A DNA stretch of 39,117 bases, from positions 1 to 39,117 of the IMG/VR virus record IMGVR_UViG_3300031566_000157. The stretch is one strand, 5' to 3'. This stretch comes from a virus. Positions 32,274 to 38,861 of this stretch are shown piece after piece; within the stretch, counting starts at the first letter, position 1, and every line of letters begins with the position of its first letter. Both the position numbers and the translations under genes were made by a program. Below the pieces are notes generated by a model, which worked only from the letters and a program-made list of their open reading frames with translations, ran no database searches and was not told the DNA's origin.

Positions 32274-33670
32274 ATTATTAATTCTCCCTGTTTTTTTCTT
32301 TCTATATATCCTATTCTCTTTCGAGCTATCTCATAATATTCAATGCCCAATTCAATGCCAACATAATTTCTATTGGTATTTACACAAGCTACACAAGTTG
32401 TCCCCGTTCCCATGAAAGGATCTAAAACTATTTGTCCTTCTCTGGTTATAAGTTGTATGAGGTATTCGCAAAGTTTTTCTGATTTTTGTGTGGGATGTGA
32501 GACAATATGCTTTTGTTCACTATCAGGTTTACCATGTTTATGGTCTTCTCCTTCCTTTGTTGGAAAAGCATCTTGGCAGATTTGACAATAAAACCACCTT
32601 TCACTTCTTGATGCCTTTGCACAATAAAAAAAGCGGGAAGCACCGCCTGTATCGTTAAAATGTTGCCCTGTTATTCCAGATGCTCCAAAATTATTTGTAA
32701 CTCCATTACCGCCCTTATGCTTATCCGTATCTCTCCAGCCACTTTTTAGCACCCCACTCTGCTCATTTAACATCTCGCCCGCTTCCTCATCCAAGATTAC
32801 ATTAGCAGGGAAGCGACCTTTGTTATTCGGGTATAAATGAATATCAGCATTTTTCTTTGTAAAATAGGTTGTATCATTATCAGACTTTCTACCCCTTGCT
32901 AAATCTTCTTTTTCTAAATCACATCCTATCCTTCCCCCATCAACATCAATCCCCCCTGTTCCCCATTTCAAAATGTTTTCAGCAACTGTTTTCTCTGATA
33001 AGGGTTTCCTCACAAGCCACCAGCATTCTACGGCTGGTTTCAAACCTGTTCCCCATCCTTCCCATTCGGAATTGCCTTTAGTAATTTCAATTTGTCCACT
33101 TACTCCAAAAGTGCTATTTTGTGATTTTGCCTTACAATCCCATTCTTTTTTTCTTATTCCATCAGCGACATCAGGTAATTGATATTTTCCAACAACCTTT
33201 CTTTCATTCCTTTGTAATTTATCTATCGCCTTTCCTATGTTCAAACTTTTCGAAAATCCTTGCCCAAAAATATGATACACACAATCCCGAATTTCAAAAC
33301 CTGCTTCCTCTAAAGCAAAAGCAGTCCAGTGTGAAGTTCTTGGCAAGGCCCATACAAGAGCATGTCCGCCTGGTTTCAATATTCTTTTCGCCTCAGTCAT
33401 TAAATCCGTGAGCCAACTGATAAATTGATTTCTCGCCTTTAAACTTTTGTCCCAATGAACATCACAAGCAAATCCTGGTGAACTGCAATCATTGCCGGAG
33501 CCTGTTCTTCTACAAGAGTTCCCTCTACCACCCTTCGGAAATGTATCCCATTTCTCACCCATAAAACTTATCCCCGCGGGCGGGTCAGTTAACATTCCAT
33601 CAAAAGAATTGTCCCCAAAAGTCCTTAATATCTCTTTGGAATCACCCTGTATTATTTTATTCATGGACAT
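32264..33670 (-). CDS. Beta-class DNA methylase (DPPA variant)
   Basis: The ATG at 33668-33670 is chosen because AGGGAGA lies eight bases upstream; the frame continues upstream into the terminator but has no ribosome binding site there. The protein is then 468 residues long. It has the motif TDPPAGISFMG (DPPA at 29-32, where most relatives have DPPY), followed by ILKPGGHALVWALPRTSHW, FEIRDCVYHIFGQGF and a C-terminal DPFMGTGTT (417-425). The order is again beta class. A Cys/His cluster (YCQIC..., EDHKH) near 330 may bind zinc. It is the first gene after the promoter-terminator unit at 33.8 kb. Confidence 0.82.
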   Translation of the reverse strand: MSMNKIIQGDSKEILRTFGDNSFDGMLTDPPAGISFMGEKWDTFPKGGRGNSCRRTGSGNDCSSPGFACDVHWDKSLKARNQFISWLTDLMTEAKRILKPGGHALVWALPRTSHWTAFALEEAGFEIRDCVYHIFGQGFSKSLNIGKAIDKLQRNERKVVGKYQLPDVADGIRKKEWDCKAKSQNSTFGVSGQIEITKGNSEWEGWGTGLKPAVECWWLVRKPLSEKTVAENILKWGTGGIDVDGGRIGCDLEKEDLARGRKSDNDTTYFTKKNADIHLYPNNKGRFPANVILDEEAGEMLNEQSGVLKSGWRDTDKHKGGNGVTNNFGASGITGQHFNDTGGASRFFYCAKASRSERWFYCQICQDAFPTKEGEDHKHGKPDSEQKHIVSHPTQKSEKLCEYLIQLITREGQIVLDPFMGTGTTCVACVNTNRNYVGIELGIEYYEIARKRIGYIERKKQGELIIWK

Positions 33671-33737
33671 CGACCTAATCTCCCTTTTGAACAATGCCCA
33701 AATGTTTCTCGAATCTTTGCCCAAAATTGTATTTTTA

Positions 33738-33808
33738 TTCAAAAATAAAAAATGACCTAAGCCCTCTTAAATTATTTTCCAATAATCCTCGAAAGAGCTT
33801 AGGTCATT
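33738..33808 (-). terminator. Intrinsic terminator in leader of methylase-packaging operon
   Basis: An 11-pair stem joins AATGACCTAAG (33751-33761) and CTTAGGTCATT (33798-33808), extended by CTCTT (33764-33768) with AAGAG (33793-33797) and an inner ATTATT/AATAAT hairpin (33771-33776 and 33781-33786). On the minus strand a T-run (TTTTTTATTTTTG) follows. The hairpin begins about 37 bases after the predicted transcription start, so it would stop most transcripts at about 105 bases unless relieved. Confidence 0.8.
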
Positions 33809-33851
33809 AACCTAACTTTTTAAGGCATTACTCTATTCTATTATCTATTAA

Positions 33852-33880
33852 ATTTTATCAAATTAAGTGATTTCTGTCAA
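33852..33880 (-). promoter_or_regulatory. Near-consensus promoter before methylase-packaging operon
   Basis: On the minus strand TTGACA (33875-33880) is followed after exactly 17 bases by TAAAAT (33852-33857), a near-perfect housekeeping sigma promoter. Transcription would start near 33845. It lies in a gap with no gene (33671-33910) and precedes the two methylase genes and the terminase, so it probably drives late or packaging expression. Confidence 0.75.
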
Positions 33881-33910
33881 AGAAGAAGTATCATTCCATT
33901 CTTATTCTTT

Positions 33911-34348
33911 TTATTCCCACCCAGGAATCAGCTTACTATATTCCTCTATCTCTTTATAGCTCATTATTTTTTCAAAATCTATTCCCAAATCATCACATAA
34001 AAATTTAATCATTCCCCCATTGGCCTTTGATTTCGAATATTTATCCGGTATTACAAACTCCAACTTAGCGAAGCTTCTTGGATAATATTTCTTAAACCGT
34101 CTCAATCTTGTGCAGTCTCCCGGCCTGAACCAACCTTTGATTTCTATAAATTTGTCTTGCTCGGGTAAGTAACCATCCGGTTTGTAAAACCTGCTACCTC
34201 TTTTAATTTTGGAGAATTCAAACTCCCATGGTTCATAAATGAATTTTATCTTCACATAATTATAATATCTTATAACATTTGCTTCCATCTTGCTTCTGAC
34301 ATATATCCCTAGATCTTCTCTGAAGCCACCTCTTGCTATATTACTCAT
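33911..34348 (-). CDS. PD-(D/E)XK nuclease-like protein
   Basis: The 145-residue protein has a PD-(D/E)XK nuclease pattern: SKMEANVIRYYNYV (with the first acidic residue on a helix), IYEPWEFEF, then YKPDGYLPEQDKFIEIKGWF, where PD and EIK are the metal-binding core. The short form resembles phage endonucleases that resolve branched DNA or trim ends. It could also be the nuclease partner of the neighbouring methylases. Its start overlaps the preceding gene as ATGA. Confidence 0.65.
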   Translation of the reverse strand: MSNIARGGFREDLGIYVRSKMEANVIRYYNYVKIKFIYEPWEFEFSKIKRGSRFYKPDGYLPEQDKFIEIKGWFRPGDCTRLRRFKKYYPRSFAKLEFVIPDKYSKSKANGGMIKFLCDDLGIDFEKIMSYKEIEEYSKLIPGWE

Positions 34349-34596
34349 TTTCTAATCCACCCTGCTCTATTCATTTCTTTTTCATTCACCTTTTCTAAAG
34401 CGATCCCGTTAGGAAGCAATACAATTAGATTATCCGGGAATATCTTGTGTAACTGTTCTCCAAAACGACTATCCGTTTTATCGAATAAACCTCTAATAAT
34501 TATGATATCGTCTTTCTTGATCTCTGCTCTAAGTTTGCCTAATCTTATTTTTTTCTTAAATTCCTCGTTAATTTTTAACCATTTAATAAGATCCAT
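34345..34596 (-). CDS. Small unknown protein
   Basis: The 83-residue protein is basic and mixed alpha/beta, with KDDIIIIRGLFD and DNLIVLLPNGIALEKVNEKE. No membrane segment or cysteine cluster is present. The gene overlaps the nuclease gene by four bases. No family is recognised. Confidence 0.5.
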   Translation of the reverse strand: MDLIKWLKINEEFKKKIRLGKLRAEIKKDDIIIIRGLFDKTDSRFGEQLHKIFPDNLIVLLPNGIALEKVNEKEMNRAGWIRK

Positions 34597-34622
34597 CTAA
34601 CTACTCTTTTTTTGCATTGTTT

Positions 34623-34766
34623 TCATAATAATTTACTTATGGAGATAATCGCTGTTACAACTAAGGTTACAATCAGGCCTATCCAAGCCCAATCGATTCC
34701 TCTTTCTGCTTTTTTAACCGGGCTACTAAACCCTTTAATTTTTTCTTCACCTATCTTTAATTTCAT
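34623..34766 (-). CDS. 47-residue single-span membrane protein
   Basis: The peptide has a charged N-terminus (MKLKIGEEKIKGFSSPVKKA) and one C-terminal span (WIGLIVTLVVTAIISI), suggesting a tail-anchored protein. The ATG lies immediately after the stop of the zinc-ribbon gene. The ribosome binding site is weak, so coupling is likely. The function is unknown. Confidence 0.5.
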   Translation of the reverse strand: MKLKIGEEKIKGFSSPVKKAERGIDWAWIGLIVTLVVTAIISISKLL

Positions 34767-35000
34767 TTAATCATCTCCTCTGCTTAATATTTCTTGGAAT
34801 TTATTTTTATCTTTTCTCCATATCGCTTCAAGTCTTTTTGTATCTTTTTGACGAATCTTTAAATTATCAGTAGATAGTTTCCCGTATTTTTTCTCGTGAT
34901 GATTCCATATTTGTTTTCTCATTTCCGACCAATCATTCAAACATCTATAACAAAAATTCATATTCCCAACAGTATCTTTGCCACAAGTTCTACATTTCAT
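34767..35000 (-). CDS. Zinc-ribbon protein
   Basis: The 77-residue protein has four cysteines in two pairs (CRTC and CYRC) within its first 20 residues, a zinc ribbon, followed by a basic helical tail (ETRYRK-like, KIRQKDTKRLEAIWRKDKNK). Such small phage proteins often bind DNA or RNA polymerase, but the target here is unknown. The start has AAGGTAGATGATTAA upstream, shared with the preceding small gene's end. Confidence 0.6.
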   Translation of the reverse strand: MKCRTCGKDTVGNMNFCYRCLNDWSEMRKQIWNHHEKKYGKLSTDNLKIRQKDTKRLEAIWRKDKNKFQEILSRGDD

Positions 35001-35008
35001 TTAATCAT

Positions 35009-35188
35009 CTACCTTTTTCTTGTCCTATTAAGATTATATTTTATTAACTTTTCTGATTCCTCTTGGGTTATTAATTCATTTTTACGCAAAGCTACTATAT
35101 ACCCTAAGCAAAAACAAAAAGCATCATTACTATTATGAACAGGGTAGACTTCATTTTTGAAAAATTTCTTAATTTCTTTAATTTCCAT
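35009..35188 (-). CDS. Small unknown protein (59 residues)
   Basis: This gene starts at an ATG with a strong ribosome binding site (AAAGGAGACTGACTA). The peptide begins MEIKEIKKFFKNEVYPV, has FCFCLGYIVALRKNELITQE in the middle, and ends basic (NLNRTRKR). The sequence continues into the next gene's ribosome binding site, typical of a compact phage operon. No family is recognised. Confidence 0.5.
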   Translation of the reverse strand: MEIKEIKKFFKNEVYPVHNSNDAFCFCLGYIVALRKNELITQEESEKLIKYNLNRTRKR

Positions 35189-35191
35189 TAG

Positions 35192-35323
35192 TCAGTCTCC
35201 TTTCTTTTTTAGTGCAGTACCTTTGTGCGTTTTATATACATAATTGTGCTGCTTTTTGATTTTCTTGGCCCTGCGCCTATCTTTGAGCCATTTTTTCTTT
35301 TTTAGAGAGCTTAATTTATTCAT
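35192..35323 (-). CDS. Very basic 43-residue protein
   Basis: About half of the residues are Lys, Arg or His (SLKKKKWLKDRRRAKKIKKQ). It is probably unstructured and binds nucleic acid, or is exported from AT-rich DNA only as a chance frame. The stop lies two bases before the next start codon region, and its last codons contain the following gene's ribosome binding site, which supports it being real. Its own ribosome binding site is weak. Confidence 0.4.
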   Translation of the reverse strand: MNKLSSLKKKKWLKDRRRAKKIKKQHNYVYKTHKGTALKKKGD

Positions 35324-35327
35324 TTAA

Positions 35328-35555
35328 TTATTTTTCCTTTTTGTCTTTACTTTCTTCTAGGCTTTTTTTGTATCTATAAACTTCAAAGAAATCTTCAGAT
35401 GTTAAATCTTCAAATGATAAAAATGGTCCACAGTTTTTCTGGTTTATATAACCTATACTTCTTGACTCGATTATAACTAAACGCTTACTATAACCATTAT
35501 TAATTGAGTTATAATTTACTATTGCGTTTAGAATCTCTATGCTTTGTTTATTCAT
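35328..35555 (-). CDS. Small unknown protein
   Basis: The 75-residue protein is polar, with a short helical start (NKQSIEILNAIVNYN), a strand RLVIIESRSIGYI and a Lys/Glu/Asp-rich end. A good ribosome binding site (GGAGCTTGATTAA) supports the ATG. No family is recognised. Confidence 0.45.
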   Translation of the reverse strand: MNKQSIEILNAIVNYNSINNGYSKRLVIIESRSIGYINQKNCGPFLSFEDLTSEDFFEVYRYKKSLEESKDKKEK

Positions 35556-35573
35556 TTAATCAAGCTCCTTTAT

Positions 35574-35771
35574 TTAAGGATTGCCCATTCGATATATCTG
35601 GAATTTTTCTTCTAATATCCCTCTTATTAAACAACATTCCTCTGCTATAATTTCTAAAGCAATCATCTCTCTTTCCTTGCGATTTAAAAATGCTGAATGT
35701 TCGACTTTCTCAGCTAATAATTTTCTATATTTTTTATCTTTAATTTTCTCTAAATACTCTAAATTAGTCAC
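35574..35771 (-). CDS. Small helical unknown protein
   Basis: The start is GTG, with AAAGGGATTAAG upstream. The 65-residue protein is mostly helical and charged (NLEYLEKIKDKKYRKLLAEK). It has no motif I recognise and belongs to the run of small early-type genes. Confidence 0.45.
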   Translation of the reverse strand: MTNLEYLEKIKDKKYRKLLAEKVEHSAFLNRKEREMIALEIIAEECCLIRGILEEKFQIYRMGNP

Positions 35772-35791
35772 CTTAATCCCTTTCTTTTTTT

Positions 35792-36157
35792 TTATTTACA
35801 TTCCTCTATATCTCTTTTAATAGATTGGCATATTTGAGCTAGTTCATACCTGAAATAAGAAATTTCTATTTTTTCATCCATTCCTTTTTGACCTAGTTTC
35901 TCTAACCTATTCTTCAAATTAAGGTATTTCGCAAATAGATTCATAAACTTCCTCATAAAAAACCCGGCTACTTCTTCATTGCTTCGCCTTCTGATATCTA
36001 TTATATTCATATATTTCTGTTCAATTTCATCCATAATAGAATCAATTTCTCTACCGGTTCTACAACCCTCTTTATCCGGGACGTATATCACCTGAATCCC
36101 AAAATATCTTTTAAATTCCTTCCAAGCCTTTTCATAATTACATTTCACAGAGGTCAT
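35792..36157 (-). CDS. Unknown helical protein
   Basis: The 121-residue protein is rich in helices and charged residues (FMRKFMNLFAKYLNLKNRLE). It overlaps the preceding gene by 20 bases in another frame. It has no membrane segment and only two cysteines near the ends. No function can be assigned. Confidence 0.5.
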   Translation of the reverse strand: MTSVKCNYEKAWKEFKRYFGIQVIYVPDKEGCRTGREIDSIMDEIEQKYMNIIDIRRRSNEEVAGFFMRKFMNLFAKYLNLKNRLEKLGQKGMDEKIEISYFRYELAQICQSIKRDIEECK

Positions 36158-36392
36158 ATTTTTTAATTAACTCCCCTTTATATTTGTCAAATTCTTCCTG
36201 GCTCATTTTCCAATCGCTCATAATCTTTCTAAGCTGGTCCCTGGATAATAACCTAACCTGAACATCCTCTTTACATAAATAAATATATCGGGTCCTCATA
36301 TCTATAAATCCCTTATGTAGTCTTAGCTTCGGATATGTAAGAGTGTTATCAGTAGTAAAAATTTGTCCCGGTTTAACTTCGTTCACCTTCAT
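36138..36392 (-). CDS. Small unknown protein
   Basis: The 84-residue protein starts with VNEVKPGQIFTTDNTLTYPK and continues through a beta-rich part (TRYIYLCKEDVQVRLLSR) to a helical, charged end. The first part recalls short phage proteins made of a small beta-barrel, but this is only a resemblance. It overlaps the next gene by 20 bases. Confidence 0.45.
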   Translation of the reverse strand: MKVNEVKPGQIFTTDNTLTYPKLRLHKGFIDMRTRYIYLCKEDVQVRLLSRDQLRKIMSDWKMSQEEFDKYKGELIKKYDLCEM

Positions 36393-36406
36393 TCGATCTC
36401 ACAATC

Positions 36407-36661
36407 TCAACAAAATATCTTTTCAAATATTTTATCAATTCTTTCTATAATCGATATCAAAATAGAACCTAATCGGGTCTCTCTCATGACTGCCCCGAAT
36501 TCATGATAAGCTTTCCTCAGCTGCCATCTTTGGAATGAAAAGGTATTTCTCATTCCTACGGCTTCCTTTTCACTAAGTGATTCAACCTCAATGTCTTCTT
36601 CTTTTAGCCATTGTAAAATATCATCATATTCTTCATCACTTATCGATATATGTTTCTTCAT
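36407..36661 (-). CDS. Small unknown helical protein
   Basis: The 84-residue protein is acidic at its N-terminus (SDEEYDDILQWLKEEDIEVE), with a basic centre and a hydrophobic amphipathic C-terminus (LGSILISIIERIDKIFEKIF) that could contact membrane or a partner. No family is recognised. Confidence 0.45.
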   Translation of the reverse strand: MKKHISISDEEYDDILQWLKEEDIEVESLSEKEAVGMRNTFSFQRWQLRKAYHEFGAVMRETRLGSILISIIERIDKIFEKIFC

Positions 36662-36704
36662 TTATCGACTCCTCTTCTATTATTGGTTTATTCCCATTAC
36701 TTAA

Positions 36705-37253
36705 TTAAAGTTCATCTGTGCTTATCTCAGTTTTTTCTTCTAATATTTTATCTATCCAACTTTTTAATTCTGTGCTTTCGTAAGTTATACTTAAAGAATC
36801 GAGCCAGGTAGAACAATCTAACTCTATCTTTGTAGTAGGAGTATTCCACGACGAACCCAAACTTACATAGGCATTACGTTCATCCTGACCAAAAGGTTTG
36901 CCATATTTTTCAATTAAACTCTTTTTGAATCTCTTATATTCAGTAATGGCAATAAAACCACTAGAATCAAGTATAGTATAGGCATCTCGATATTCACATT
37001 TATAAAGTTTATCTTCTACAAAATAGTAATAACAGTAATAATTATATAACCCAAGTTTTACTTTATGGGTTAGTTTATACTCTGTATATCCTTCTTTGTC
37101 TTTTTGGTATTCAATCTCTCCTTTTTCCGACAATTTAACTTGTTCTACGCTCATTCCCCAATTGATTTGTCTAAAATCGTAAATCTTCTCTGTGGCAAAC
37201 GTTGTTAAAATTAAACAAGTTAGCAAAATTAAAATCACTGCTAATTTCTTCAC
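36705..37253 (-). CDS. Exported protein of unknown function
   Basis: The 182-residue protein has a clear signal peptide (MKKLAVILILLTCLILTTFA) and no lipobox at the cleavage site. The mature part starts FRQINWGMSVEQVKLSEKG, a pattern typical of bacterial periplasmic or exported proteins, then a Tyr-rich beta region (YNYYCYYYFVEDKLYKCEY) and a helical end. Its presence among small phage genes is unusual and suggests an accessory gene acting in the host envelope. Confidence 0.6.
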   Translation of the reverse strand: MKKLAVILILLTCLILTTFATEKIYDFRQINWGMSVEQVKLSEKGEIEYQKDKEGYTEYKLTHKVKLGLYNYYCYYYFVEDKLYKCEYRDAYTILDSSGFIAITEYKRFKKSLIEKYGKPFGQDERNAYVSLGSSWNTPTTKIELDCSTWLDSLSITYESTELKSWIDKILEEKTEISTDEL

Positions 37254-37267
37254 TTTATCGCCTCCTC

Positions 37268-38128
37268 TTAAGTTTCTATTTCAGGTTCGTACTCTTCTTT
37301 CTCTAATCCAAACGTCCAGGCTTTTGCCTCTTGTACACTACGCATATCAGGAGGCACTTTGAGAAAATATATCTTCCCGCTCGAGGGATCTTTAACTTGT
37401 AAAAATGTTATATCCTCTGCTAGAAATATTATCTTATCCTCTCGGTTGTTAAAATACCCTTCCGGGATTCTATAAAAATCACTCCCCGGGTTATTATATT
37501 GAAAAATTTTATCCTCAATAATGAGATAGTTAATTTTACCTTTCTTAAACCCTTCTCTAATATAATCCTCATAGCCGAATTTCCGTAGTATCTGTTCTCT
37601 CAATTCCAGATTTTCTGTTTCTTCTACATCTTCGAATGTTATGGGATAAGCCATCTCTAATTTTATTTTCGTTTCTAAATCTTGAGTAAATCGTTTTAGA
37701 ATATATCTAAATCCATAAAGTACATTATTATTTCTTCTCAAAATTATAGTTTGTCCAAGATCTATTTTAAGACTTAATTCTATATCCAGAAAGTTATTAA
37801 TTAATCCTTTATCCCCCGAGAGTATTTCGGCTAAGTTCCTCTTATTTAGAATTTTTAGAGTCGTATAGCAAGGGAAAAATATTATAGTATGAATTTTGCT
37901 TACCACATTTACCGGAGGTATTATTATGTGAAAAATACATAATCCTTTATTTTTTGCTTCAAAATATAAATCAATTGTATAGGGATTAAAATCTCTATTT
38001 GATACCAAATCTGCTTCACTCATAATCTCATCCAGTATGTAATAGTCCCCGCATTCGGTATGCCTTATATTCTCTCCGGTCTTCCATGAATTTAATTTAG
38101 TCCTCAACGAATTTGATATAATCTGCAT
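37268..38128 (-). CDS. DUF6745-like protein
   Basis: The ATG at 38126-38128 is preferred because AAAGGGAAT lies just upstream; a longer frame begins 27 bases earlier. The protein has 286 residues. The C-terminal part (LREQILRKFGYEDYI, then GKIYFLKVPPDMRSVQEAKA and WTFGLEKEEYEPEIET) matches the end of DUF6745-type proteins as I recall them. The N-terminal half is mixed and not recognised. It overlaps the next gene upstream by 32 bases, and that partner is often found beside DUF6745 in my recollection. No biochemical role is known to me. Confidence 0.6.
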   Translation of the reverse strand: MQIISNSLRTKLNSWKTGENIRHTECGDYYILDEIMSEADLVSNRDFNPYTIDLYFEAKNKGLCIFHIIIPPVNVVSKIHTIIFFPCYTTLKILNKRNLAEILSGDKGLINNFLDIELSLKIDLGQTIILRRNNNVLYGFRYILKRFTQDLETKIKLEMAYPITFEDVEETENLELREQILRKFGYEDYIREGFKKGKINYLIIEDKIFQYNNPGSDFYRIPEGYFNNREDKIIFLAEDITFLQVKDPSSGKIYFLKVPPDMRSVQEAKAWTFGLEKEEYEPEIET

Positions 38129-38483
38129 CGTATTCCCTTTGTCTCCTAATCTCATATATTCCAGATGGAATAGTAATAGTAGAATGCTCTTCGTGGGTCA
38201 ATTCAGCTGGAGCATCTACCACTGCGTAACTAATCACATTATCCTTTAGTCTCACTATAGGAGTATTTACTATAAGTCTATATCTATTCCAAGCTTCAAT
38301 TCCATTATTAGCTATTTGTTCTGCTATTTCTAATATTTTAGTTTTCCCTTCTAATCTGTGAGCATGTCCCGTTACCTCTCCTTTTAAAATTACTTTATCC
38401 TTTTTAGTTTTGAATTTTATATTCTTGGGTAACTTATCAATCTTTATTAATAAGATATCTCCATGTCTATAGTGTTTATTCAT
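38097..38483 (-). CDS. Unknown protein with conserved TGHAH and HEEH motifs
   Basis: The 128-residue protein has several conserved-looking blocks: RHGDILLIKIDKLP, GEVTGHAHRLEG, LTHEEHSTITIPSGIYEIRRQ and REYDADYIKFVED. The His-rich TGHAH and HEEH motifs could bind metal, and the beta-rich layout suggests a small barrel. It belongs to a family I know only as a neighbour of DUF6745 proteins. Both genes are probably made together. The function is unknown. The ribosome binding site is GAAAGGAGGTTTTTATT. Confidence 0.6.
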   Translation of the reverse strand: MNKHYRHGDILLIKIDKLPKNIKFKTKKDKVILKGEVTGHAHRLEGKTKILEIAEQIANNGIEAWNRYRLIVNTPIVRLKDNVISYAVVDAPAELTHEEHSTITIPSGIYEIRRQREYDADYIKFVED

Positions 38484-38522
38484 AATAAAAACCTCCTTTC
38501 TCTTTTAAATATATTCGATAAA

Positions 38523-38861
38523 TTATTTTAGAAACATATATTTTCGTTTGGTAGAATTAAATTTAGTTTGGATCCGATAAAATTCAGCTACTCTTATATC
38601 TCTGTTCTCTTTAATATCTACCTCATCATCTAGATAAGTAATCCTCTCCACAAGCCATTCTTCGAATTCTTCCACTATTTTTTTATAATCATAATTCGGT
38701 TTTATCTTTTCTCTTGTCATTTTTTTTACCTTACTTTCTTTTTTCAAATATTTTTTCATAACCATTTCCAAAGCTGGTTTCAAAAATGGTTTCGGTTTTA
38801 TATCTTTATGACCTCGCTCATCAAATCTTATATATTCTTTACTAAGAAACGACAATTTCAT
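38523..38861 (-). CDS. Unknown protein overlapping the ClpP-like gene
   Basis: The ATG at 38859-38861 is chosen because it lies close after GGATTGGTGG and overlaps the protease gene by only 20 bases; longer frames begin deeper inside it. The 112-residue protein is basic and helical (KPFLKPALEMVMKKYLKK, then YKKIVEEFEEWLVERITYLD). No family is recognised. Translation is probably coupled to the protease gene. Confidence 0.5.
   Translation of the reverse strand: MKLSFLSKEYIRFDERGHKDIKPKPFLKPALEMVMKKYLKKESKVKKMTREKIKPNYDYKKIVEEFEEWLVERITYLDDEVDIKENRDIRVAEFYRIQTKFNSTKRKYMFLK

Noticed and set aside
33671-33742. Upstream extension of the DPPA methylase to a TTG in the terminator T-run
   Set aside because: No ribosome binding site is present there, while the ATG at 33668-33670 has AGGGAGA eight bases upstream.
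38523-38861. HK97 gp10-like protein
   Set aside because: A KPFLKPALE segment recalls the family end, but the rest of the sequence does not fit and a clear gp10-like gene is already present at 15.5 kb.
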